From the NCBI RefSeq assembly GCF_006152065.1, contig NZ_VDFW01000010.1, forward strand, positions 124,001-188,000: a stretch of 64,000 nt of DNA, read 5' to 3'. Under the pieces are notes generated by a model. It was given only the letters and a program-made list of their open reading frames with translations, ran no database searches and was not told where the DNA came from. This document shows positions 34,401-40,998 of this stretch, piece by piece. Made by a program: the position numbers and the translations under genes. Origin of the DNA: Amycolatopsis alkalitolerans. GTDB lineage: Bacteria; Actinomycetota; Actinomycetes; Mycobacteriales; Pseudonocardiaceae. Within the stretch, counting starts at the first letter, position 1; each line of letters opens with the position of its first letter.

Positions 34401-35465
34401 TCAGCTCGCGGCCGCGGCGGCGCGGGAACGGACGAAGGACACGGCCTTGAGCGCGGCGTTGGACGCCGAGGACACGGTGTCTTCGAGATCGGCCGGGCCG
34501 AGCGCCGCGCCGCACGCGTAGATGCCCTCCCGGTCCGTCGACACCGGATCCAGCGGAGCCCCGACCGCATTGATGAAGCCGTACTTGTTCTGGCCGACCC
34601 CGAGCAGCTCGGAGATCTGCCGGGTGCCTGCCGAGGGTTCCATCCCCACCGAGAGCACGACCATGTCCATCGGGATCTCCATCGGACGGCCCATCGTGGT
34701 GTCCTCGCCGCGGACGATCAGCTTGTCCGCCTTGGGCAGTACCTCCGTGACCATGCCCTTGACGTACTGGACATGGTGCTTCTCCTGGGCGGGCCAGTAG
34801 ATCTCGCTCTCCCAGTAGCCGTACATGCGCATGTCGATGTAGAAGATGTAGACCTTGCAGTCCGGCAGCAGCTGGCGGACCTCGATCGCCTCCTTGGACG
34901 CGATCCCGCAGCACACCTTCGAGCAGTACTCGTTGCCGATATGCCGGTCACGGCTGCCGACGCACTGGATGAAGCACAGCCGCTCCGGCGTTTCGCCGTT
35001 CGAGGGCCGCACCACCCGGTGTTCCTTGAGCATCGCCTCGAGGTCCTGCAGGGCGATCACGTCCGGGAACTCGTAGTAGCCGTACATCTGGGTCTCGCGT
35101 CCCGGATCGAAATGCTGAAACCCGGTCGCCACCACGACGGCGCCGCACTCGACGGACTCCACTCCCCCGGGCCCGTCCACGGTCAACGTGAACGCGCCCG
35201 GCTCACCGTCGAACCCGGTCACCCGGGTGGACAGCCGCACCTCGGCGAGTGGATGTGAAGTGACCAGCTCGGCCATCCGCCGCATCTGCGGTTCGGCTTC
35301 CTCGCCGTGCGGGGTCAGGCCCGCGTAGTTCTCCGCGATCGGCGTGCCGCCGAGAAAATCGTGTTGCTCGATGAGCACAACCTTCGCGCCCACCTCGGCA
35401 ATACCGTGCGCGGCGCGCAGGCCGCCAGGGCCGCCACCGATAACGGCCACCGTGTCCGATGCCAT
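34401..35465 (-). CDS. shdrA: sHdrA, FAD- and Fe-S-binding subunit of the sHdr complex
   Basis: 354-residue HdrA-like flavoprotein. N-terminal FAD-binding GGGPGGLRAAHGIAE at residue 10, second dinucleotide-type motif AVVVATGFQHFDP, and the HdrA-specific cluster segment IQCVGSRD then YCSKVCCGIASKEA around residues 168-195; the C-terminal FAD contact is GIYACGAALGP. It lacks the extra ferredoxin domains of methanogen HdrA, as expected of sHdrA. Proposed to bifurcate or channel electrons released as sulfane sulfur on LbpA is oxidised. ATG start, 38 bases after shdrB1. Confidence 0.92.
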   Translation of the reverse strand: MASDTVAVIGGGPGGLRAAHGIAEVGAKVVLIEQHDFLGGTPIAENYAGLTPHGEEAEPQMRRMAELVTSHPLAEVRLSTRVTGFDGEPGAFTLTVDGPGGVESVECGAVVVATGFQHFDPGRETQMYGYYEFPDVIALQDLEAMLKEHRVVRPSNGETPERLCFIQCVGSRDRHIGNEYCSKVCCGIASKEAIEVRQLLPDCKVYIFYIDMRMYGYWESEIYWPAQEKHHVQYVKGMVTEVLPKADKLIVRGEDTTMGRPMEIPMDMVVLSVGMEPSAGTRQISELLGVGQNKYGFINAVGAPLDPVSTDREGIYACGAALGPADLEDTVSSASNAALKAVSFVRSRAAAAAS

Positions 35466-35503
35466 CTGCCCTTCCTCAAGTTTCGTCGCGCCAGGTGCGC
35501 GGT

Positions 35504-36694
35504 TCAGTCGACGTCATCCCAGTCGAGATAGCGTTTCTCGCCCTTCTCGAGCTTCTTGAGCCCTTCCTGGAACTCCGCCCAGGCCTGTTCCCAGTCGATG
35601 CCCATCTTCTCCAGCAACGGCCGGTAGTCCGCGGAATGCCAGTGCAGCTGGCACACCTTGTACGGGTGCGCACCCATCGCCAGCGCGGCGAACTGGGCCT
35701 CGCTCATCACGGCGACGCCGACGTTGCGCTCGTGCGCCTTGGCCGCGAACTGGCTCTTGTCCAGTGTGGTCACGCAGCCGGTGTCGTGGGTGAGCACGAC
35801 GTCGGGGTCGGCCTCCTCCTTCATCACCTCGATCTTGCGCATCGTGGCGAAGGAGCGGGTGAAGTCCCGCTGCACCAGGATGTGCCGGAAACCGAAGCCG
35901 CAGCAGTCGAACCAGGTGGAGTACTCGCGGACGTCGGCGCCGAGGCGCTGGGCCAGCCCGGTCACCACCGCGGTGCGCTGACCGCCGTAGACGTCGGGAT
36001 CGTAGATCGCGTCACCCTCGACGAGCTTGTAGTAGTGGCAGGCGGGATGCACGGTGACGCGGACACCGGACAGGTCACGGGTCTGCAGCGCCGCGATCTC
36101 GTGGCGCATCGCGTAGAACCACTCCGAATAGTGGACCAGCTCTTCTGGGAACACCAGTTCCTTGCCGAGCTTGCCCATGATCTCCCGCACCTCGGCCCGC
36201 AGCTCGGGATGCGTCAGCAGCTCCTCGCGCACTTCCTTGTAGTGCCCGTACGAGGTTCCACAATGGACGAGCGGGAAGTAGCCGGTCTCCGCCGCGGCCG
36301 CGAAGTTGCGCACCGCGACCGACGCCTGAGCGGCGACGTTGGAGGTCGCACTCGCGTAGTAGTTCCAGGCGGTGCAGGAAGTCTGGTCACGCGGATCGTG
36401 GTAGTCGTACCCGAGCTTGCGCATCACCCAGAAGATCGAGGTCGAGTAGCCGGGGATGTGCCCGCACTGCCCGCAGGACTTGTGGTGCCACAGATGTCCT
36501 TTTTGGATCCGCTTCTCCCTGCCGTACTTCGTCGGCACGGTGATCACGTCACCCTGGATCTTCTGCACGACCAGCTCGCCCTGCTCTTCCAGGTGCAGCA
36601 GTTCGGCCCTGGGATCCTCGAGCGACCGGCGGTCCGCGCCGCGCTCGAAATGCTCTTTCTTCTGCCTGAGGGCTTCGATCGGAATCGTGGTCAT
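35504..36694 (-). CDS. shdrB1: sHdrB1, HdrB-like subunit with CCG domains
   Basis: 396 residues. Two CCG-type cysteine domains that bind the non-cubane Fe-S clusters of HdrB: HKSCGQCGHIPGYSTSIFW (early) with HPACHYYK and FDCCGFG, and TGCVTTLDKSQ later with HWHSADYRP. Function in sHdr is proposed to be the active site that handles the disulfide or sulfane substrate. ATG at 36694 overlaps shdrC1 by ATGA; ends 38 bases before shdrA. Confidence 0.92.
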   Translation of the reverse strand: MTTIPIEALRQKKEHFERGADRRSLEDPRAELLHLEEQGELVVQKIQGDVITVPTKYGREKRIQKGHLWHHKSCGQCGHIPGYSTSIFWVMRKLGYDYHDPRDQTSCTAWNYYASATSNVAAQASVAVRNFAAAAETGYFPLVHCGTSYGHYKEVREELLTHPELRAEVREIMGKLGKELVFPEELVHYSEWFYAMRHEIAALQTRDLSGVRVTVHPACHYYKLVEGDAIYDPDVYGGQRTAVVTGLAQRLGADVREYSTWFDCCGFGFRHILVQRDFTRSFATMRKIEVMKEEADPDVVLTHDTGCVTTLDKSQFAAKAHERNVGVAVMSEAQFAALAMGAHPYKVCQLHWHSADYRPLLEKMGIDWEQAWAEFQEGLKKLEKGEKRYLDWDDVD

Positions 36695-37404
36695 AGCTCG
36701 ATACCTTCCTCTTCGAGGCGCTCCTCCATCACGTCCTGCAGGATCGAGTGCAGGCTTGCGTCGACGTCGGCGATCATGTCCAGCGCCCCGGTGTGCAGCC
36801 AGATCAGGTAGAGCTCGACCAGCGTCTTCTCCGAGACATCCCAGCCCGTGCTCGTCGTGTGCAGCGTCTCCGACGGCAGCGCCCGGCGCCACAGGTCCAG
36901 GTTGTTCGACACATCGCCGGTTTCCGGTCCCCAGTCGGGAAACGCGTCCGGCTGCAGCATGTCCGGGGACACCTGGGTGCCGGTGGACATGATCTTGTAG
37001 ATGATGCGCGAGTAGCCCTCGAGAGCCTCCTTGGCCGAGGCCATCCCGTTGTTGATGGCGACCTCACGCATGATCGTGATGATCCCGCCAGGGTTGTTGC
37101 CACGCGGGCAGCGCAGGCACGAGAAGCACTGGGAGCACTCCCAGATGTCCTCCTGCATCTGCTGGTAGATCAGCTCCACGTCCTCGCGGGCCGCGGCCTG
37201 CGCGACCCGGCGGGGACTGAAGTCGTAGAACCGGGCCGACGGGCAGGCGGCCACGCAGATCCCGCATTCGTAGCAGCCGTAGAGGTAGTCGGAGAACCGG
37301 ATGTCGTTCTTCACTTCGCCGAACAGGCGCTCCTTCTCCTCGAAGGGAACGTCCGGATAGCCGGCGACGGTGGGAGCCTTGTAGTAGCTCAGTGCTTCGG
37401 TCAC
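36691..37404 (-). CDS. shdrC1: sHdrC1, iron-sulfur subunit of the sHdr complex
   Basis: 237-residue HdrC-like protein. Two [4Fe-4S] motifs: CYECGICVAACP near residue 44, and CSQCFSCLRCP near residue 90. The second has the unusual CxxCxxCxxCP spacing seen in sHdrC proteins. A long helical C-terminal half follows. GTG start after AGGAG; 11 bases after the DsrE-like gene and ATGA-coupled to shdrB1. Confidence 0.92.
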   Translation of the reverse strand: MTEALSYYKAPTVAGYPDVPFEEKERLFGEVKNDIRFSDYLYGCYECGICVAACPSARFYDFSPRRVAQAAAREDVELIYQQMQEDIWECSQCFSCLRCPRGNNPGGIITIMREVAINNGMASAKEALEGYSRIIYKIMSTGTQVSPDMLQPDAFPDWGPETGDVSNNLDLWRRALPSETLHTTSTGWDVSEKTLVELYLIWLHTGALDMIADVDASLHSILQDVMEERLEEEGIEL

Positions 37405-37415
37405 GAGCTCATCTC

Positions 37416-37799
37416 CTAGAAGCTGATGACCGCGTCGGCGTTGATCGCCAGATCGTTGAAGGCGGCGCCCCCGATCATGTCGACCCCGTCGATGAGGCTG
37501 TCCAGGCTGAGGTCGTTGAGATCCAGCGACGGCTGGCAGACCAGCAGTCGCACCCCCAGACTCGTCGCCTGCTCGATGAAGTGCCGGAGCGGCTGGCCCC
37601 GGTCTCCCTTGGGGCCGATCTTGTCGACGACGTCACGCTGCAGGAGCGTCGGGCCGTACATGGTGAAGTAGATCATCACCTCGCAGTCCATCGCCGCCGC
37701 GGACGCCGCGAGGAAGAACGGTGTCGCCGACCGCCCGGGATCGGTGACACCGTGGGTCTGCACGTACAGGATCTTGCTGTCGAACTCTCCAGACCACAT
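37416..37799 (-). CDS. dsrE: DsrE-family sulfur carrier (DsrE3B/C-like)
   Basis: 127-residue DsrE-fold protein. DsrE signatures: ILYVQTHGVTDPG, MIYFTMYGPTLL and the Cys in LLVCQPSLDLNDL near residue 95, a probable persulfide carrier. It differs from the DsrE3A protein at 21.6 kb, so the operon codes for two types at its two ends. ATG at 37799 preceded by AGGGAG; gaps of 11 bases on each side tie it to tusA and shdrC1. Confidence 0.84.
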   Translation of the reverse strand: MWSGEFDSKILYVQTHGVTDPGRSATPFFLAASAAAMDCEVMIYFTMYGPTLLQRDVVDKIGPKGDRGQPLRHFIEQATSLGVRLLVCQPSLDLNDLSLDSLIDGVDMIGGAAFNDLAINADAVISF

Positions 37800-37810
37800 T
37801 GGACGCTCCC

Positions 37811-38056
37811 TCACTTCACCCGGCGGATGAGGACGTGGAACACGTCGCCGTCCTTGCGGATGTCAACCAGGTCGTTTCCGGTGCGGCCGGTCCAGGCACG
37901 CATATCGGGATCGACTCCGGGATCGGTGGCAAGCAGTTCCAGGACTTGACCGGTGGACAGCGTCTTGATCGCCTGCGCCGTCTTGATCACGGGAAGCGGG
38001 CACTGCAGCCCGGTGCAGTCGAGCACCTGGTCGGCCGCCGGCTGGGACTCGGGCAC
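37811..38056 (-). CDS. tusA: TusA-family sulfurtransferase
   Basis: 81-residue TusA-like protein, first gene of the sHdr operon. The CPxP motif is LDCTGLQCPLPV with Cys14 and the catalytic Cys19. TusA is the central sulfur carrier that delivers sulfane sulfur to sHdr in many oxidisers. The GTG start at 38056 has GAGGAG eight bases upstream; an ATG 11 codons earlier would place a non-conserved Arg-rich tail before the domain. No thiouridine-pathway genes are nearby, which supports the dissimilatory role. Confidence 0.9.
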   Translation of the reverse strand: MPESQPAADQVLDCTGLQCPLPVIKTAQAIKTLSTGQVLELLATDPGVDPDMRAWTGRTGNDLVDIRKDGDVFHVLIRRVK

Positions 38057-38103
38057 GGCATCGTCTCCTCGCTGAGATCGTGCACACATGGGTGATCCAC
38101 ACC

Positions 38104-38134
38104 ACACATGTGTTATTGCTTATATACTGATATA
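38104..38134. promoter_or_regulatory. AT-rich operator-like motif, copy 2, in the tusA / zinc-protein divergent promoter
   Basis: Contains ACACATGTGT, a perfect 10-bp palindrome (38104-38113), then TGCTTATATAnTnATAT (38117-38133), the motif shared with 19743; within it TATAT-ACTG-ATATA is a 14-bp dyad. It lies 50-80 bases before the tusA GTG and overlaps any likely -10 region. Candidate operator for the ArsR proteins encoded 1 kb away. Confidence 0.68.
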
Positions 38135-38197
38135 CGCCTGTAGTTCTGTCCAGTACTTCGCCGGAATTTTTCGGCACGTTCTCGAGAAAGCGTGGCC

Positions 38198-38551
38198 ATG
38201 ACCGTCTCTGACCTGCACTGCGACCGTTGCGGCCGCTTCGTTTCCAGCCCCGCCGATGGCCGGCGCTTCGTCTACCACCCCGGGCGCGCGCAGTTCCGGG
38301 ACACCTCGGGTCTACTCTGCGTTCCGTGTTGGGACGGGCTGGCGGGGTGGCTGGGCGCGGAGCGCCCGTTGCGCCGGTGCGCCGTGTGCGGCGAAGAGGT
38401 GACGCGGGAACAGAGCCTGCACGTGCACACGATCGAAGATCCCCAAGCCTGGCGCCTGTGCTCCCCGCACGCGGTCGAGTTCCTCAACAGCCTGCGCACC
38501 GTCGACCCCAAACTCGACGCGGCGACCTTCCGGTTCCCGGGGTCGGACTAG
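38198..38551 (+). CDS. Small cysteine-rich (zinc-ribbon-like) protein
   Basis: 117 residues with paired Cys motifs CDRCGRF near the start, CVPCW near residue 42, and CAVCGEE near residue 62, plus a later Cys-x2-His; together enough for one or two Zn sites. ATG at 38198 (GTG two codons earlier) after GAGAAAG. Divergent from the sHdr operon and sharing its AT-rich promoter, so it is probably co-regulated. Not recognised; unlike the operon's other Zn-finger protein in length and spacing. Confidence 0.65.
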   Translation: MTVSDLHCDRCGRFVSSPADGRRFVYHPGRAQFRDTSGLLCVPCWDGLAGWLGAERPLRRCAVCGEEVTREQSLHVHTIEDPQAWRLCSPHAVEFLNSLRTVDPKLDAATFRFPGSD

Positions 38552-38567
38552 GGCCGGGAGGTGGTGC

Positions 38568-38588
38568 GGGACCCGTACCGGGGGTCCC
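38568..38588 (+). terminator. Hairpin after the zinc-protein gene
   Basis: GGGACCC-N7-GGGTCCC inverted repeat 16 bases past the stop at 38551, followed by C-rich DNA without a U-run. Confidence 0.45.
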
Positions 38589-38639
38589 CCGCGCCGTAGC
38601 ATCAAAACCACGACCCCCGGCGCCTGCCGACGAGGCATT

Positions 38640-39040
38640 CGATGCGGAGATCCACAAGCAACTCAAAGGCAATCAGGCAGTGGTCGCCCCGCCTGCGAAA
38701 CACGCACCAGCGGCGCGCCGCGGCCAACCGGCGAGCCAGCCGGAGTCGGGTGTAGGCGGCCAGGACCAGCCAACCCCACCGATCGGCCTGCTCAAGTAGG
38801 CGCAGCTTCGGGCAGGTGTCGAGAGCGATCTCGGGTTGGCCCCGGGTGGCCGGGTCGCCGAAGCCGAACTCGCTGCCATGGCGGCGTGGCCGGCCCACCG
38901 TGTGCGGTGTGTGCAGCGGGGTCCAGCGGCGCAGGACTCGGGCGGTAGCGGCCCGGCTAGCGCGGCGTCGCGCAACCACTCGATGTCCACACGGCCACGG
39001 GCCAGGCCCGCATACAGCACGCCCTGGTTTCACCCATGAT
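38640..39040 (-). pseudogene. Transposase remnant with internal deletion and frameshifts
   Basis: On the minus strand a reading frame gives RRHGSEFGFGDPATRGQPE and then, after only a few codons, LLEQADRWGWLVLAAYTRLRLARRLAA. These look like the middle and C-terminal parts of a common actinobacterial DDE transposase family that normally has about 150 residues between them, including catalytic residues. A neighbouring frame continues the upstream part (YAGLARGRVDIEWLRDAAL), so there are frameshifts as well. No intact ends or target duplication found. The region between 38590 and 39088 holds no other gene that I can support. Confidence 0.6.
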
Positions 39041-39088
39041 CAACTGGGGCCGGTCGCCGCACTCCAGACGCAAAACACGCAGCTGGGC

Positions 39089-39406
39089 TCAGCTGGCGCG
39101 GCGGCCGGGGGCGTGCTGCTCGCGCATGAACTCGCAGAGCAGATCCAGGGCCTGCACGACCTTCTGGCTCGTCAGCGCGTAATAGACGTTGTTGCCGTCG
39201 CGGCGGGCGGTCAGGATGCCGCGATCGCGCAGCATCCTCAGGTGCTGGCTGGCGTTCGGCTGGGAGGTGCCCAGTGCATCGACGATCTCACCGACCGTGC
39301 GGGGGCCGTCTCGCAACTCGTCGATGATGGATAGCCGCATGGGTTCGGCGATCGCCTTGCACACACGCGCGTACAGCTCGTACATCTCCTGCGCTTCGAC
39401 GTGCAC
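39089..39406 (-). CDS. shdrR: ArsR-family regulator with two Cys (sHdrR/BigR-like)
   Basis: 105-residue winged-helix repressor: RLSIIDELRDGPRTVGEIVDAL then SQPNASQHLRMLRDRG. It has exactly two Cys, Cys16 (ARVCKAIAEP) and Cys91 (LLCEFM), in positions near the start of the first helix and in the last helix, where sulfane-sulfur sensors of the SqrR/BigR/sHdrR group form a disulfide or polysulfide bridge. Metal-site motifs (ELCVCDL) are absent. GTG start after GGGAGG. Likely derepresses the sHdr operon when reduced sulfur is present. Confidence 0.82.
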   Translation of the reverse strand: MHVEAQEMYELYARVCKAIAEPMRLSIIDELRDGPRTVGEIVDALGTSQPNASQHLRMLRDRGILTARRDGNNVYYALTSQKVVQALDLLCEFMREQHAPGRRAS

Positions 39407-39475
39407 GACAACGCCTCCCGGCCCTCGCGTTACAGCTTAGCGGCGGCCTCGCGGACCCAGCTGGAATCCGTGAGG

Positions 39476-39805
39476 TCATCCGGCCAGGTTGGCCCTGCCG
39501 CGCGCGCCCAGCTCCTCGGCCATGAACTCGCGCAGCAGGTCGACGGCCGCCACGACCTTGTCACTGGTCAGGGCGTAGAAGATCGTGCTGCCGGCGCGTT
39601 CCGTCGCCACGATTCCCCGGTCGCGCAGGACGGCGAGATGCCGGCTGGCATTGGGCTGCGAGATACGCAGCTCGTCGGCGATCTCGCCGACCGAGCGCCG
39701 CCCGTCCCGCAGCTCATTGATGATGAGCAGCCTTGTCGGATCGGCCAGCGCCTTGCAGATTCGGGCATGCAGCTCGGTCAGCTCCGCCCGGTCCGTCTTT
39801 CTCAC
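39476..39805 (-). CDS. ArsR-family regulator with one Cys, paralogue of the neighbour
   Basis: 109 residues, clearly homologous to the 39089 gene (RLLIINELRDGRRSVGEIADEL, SQPNASRHLAVLRDRG). It keeps the N-terminal Cys17 (ARICKALADP) but the second position is Arg92 (LLREFM), so it cannot form the intramolecular bridge. It may form an intermolecular link, heterodimerise with its neighbour, or respond to another signal. GTG start after GGAG. Both regulators are on the same strand as soeA-mrp and downstream of them. Confidence 0.8.
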   Translation of the reverse strand: MRKTDRAELTELHARICKALADPTRLLIINELRDGRRSVGEIADELRISQPNASRHLAVLRDRGIVATERAGSTIFYALTSDKVVAAVDLLREFMAEELGARGRANLAG

Positions 39806-39891
39806 ACCAGCTCCATCCGCCCGCAGCTCTCACCAACGCTACCCCCAGATTACCCTGAGCAGCCGGATTCCAAGCGAACGCGCGAAATGCC

Positions 39892-40998
39892 CTATCTCAC
39901 CATCAGCGGCAGCGACCTGCCGAGCAGGCTGCGGCGTGCAACCGGCAGCGTGGCCGCGATGCGGGTGAGCTCGACCGCGGACGGCACGCCGGGCGACCGC
40001 AGCACCACCGGCACACCCTCGTCCCCGGCCTCCCGGAGCGGCAGGTCGAGCGGTACCCGCCCGAGGACTTCCGTGCCGGCCTGCTCGGCCAGCGCGTCGC
40101 CGCCGCCTTCGCCGAACAGCGGTGTGCTGTCCCCGCAGTGCGCGCACACTGCGGCCGACATGTTCTCCACCACACCGGCGACCGGCATCCGCGCGTCGCG
40201 CGCCATCCGGACGACCCGGGCCGCCACGGCCCTCGCCGCGGCCTGCGGGGTGGTCACCGCGAGCAGCGCGGCGTCGGGGACGAGCTCCAGCAACGAAAGC
40301 GTGATGTCGCCGGTGCCGGGTGGCAGGTCGAGCAGCAGCACGTCCAGCTCACCCCAGCACACGTCGGCGAGGAACTGCTCCAGTGCCTTGTGCAGCATGG
40401 GACCCCGCCACACCACCGGCTGATCCTCGGAGACGAAGAACCCGGTCGACATCAGCCGGACCCCGTGCGCGCGCACCGGCAGCATGACCCCGCCGATCGC
40501 GATGGGGCTGCGCCGCACCCCGAACAGCTGCGGCACCGAGTAGCCCCAGACGTCCGCGTCGAGCACCCCCACCCGCTGTCCCGCGGCGGCCAGCGCCGCG
40601 GCCAGGTTGGCGGTGATCGTGGACTTGCCGACCCCGCCCTTGCCGCTCGCGACCGCGTAGATGCGGGGGGTGCGGCCCGCGGGCGGTGATCCCGCCCGGA
40701 GCCGGTCCCCCAGTTCGGCCCGCGCCCGTTCCGGCAGGGGCGCGAGATCCACCGACGCCCGGCGCACCCCGCTCACTTTCGACACGGCGGCCCGCACCGC
40801 CTCGGCGAGCGCGTCGGCCGAGGGATGGTCCCGGGTGAGCAGGTGCACCCGCACCCGGACGCGGCCGCCCGGGTGCACCGACACGTCATCGACGAGGCCG
40901 AGGTCGGCCAGTGGCACGCCGGCCTCGGGTTCGAGCACGGCACCTGCCGCGGCCCTGGCCTCGCCGGCGTCCACGGACCGGGCGGCCAGCATGCTCAT
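39892..40998 (-). CDS. mrp: Second Mrp/ApbC-type iron-sulfur carrier ATPase
   Basis: 368 residues. N-terminal MIP18-like domain (weaker than in the first copy), then ASGKGGVGKST near 115, LDADVWGYSVPQLFG and LDLPPGTGDITL, with the cluster-binding CAHC near residue 290. ATG at 40998 overlaps the soeA stop by ATGA, so it is translated with the sulfite dehydrogenase and is likely to load its many Fe-S clusters. The other copy (19.8 kb) sits at the opposite end of the sulfur island. Confidence 0.89.
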   Translation of the reverse strand: MSMLAARSVDAGEARAAAGAVLEPEAGVPLADLGLVDDVSVHPGGRVRVRVHLLTRDHPSADALAEAVRAAVSKVSGVRRASVDLAPLPERARAELGDRLRAGSPPAGRTPRIYAVASGKGGVGKSTITANLAAALAAAGQRVGVLDADVWGYSVPQLFGVRRSPIAIGGVMLPVRAHGVRLMSTGFFVSEDQPVVWRGPMLHKALEQFLADVCWGELDVLLLDLPPGTGDITLSLLELVPDAALLAVTTPQAAARAVAARVVRMARDARMPVAGVVENMSAAVCAHCGDSTPLFGEGGGDALAEQAGTEVLGRVPLDLPLREAGDEGVPVVLRSPGVPSAVELTRIAATLPVARRSLLGRSLPLMVR

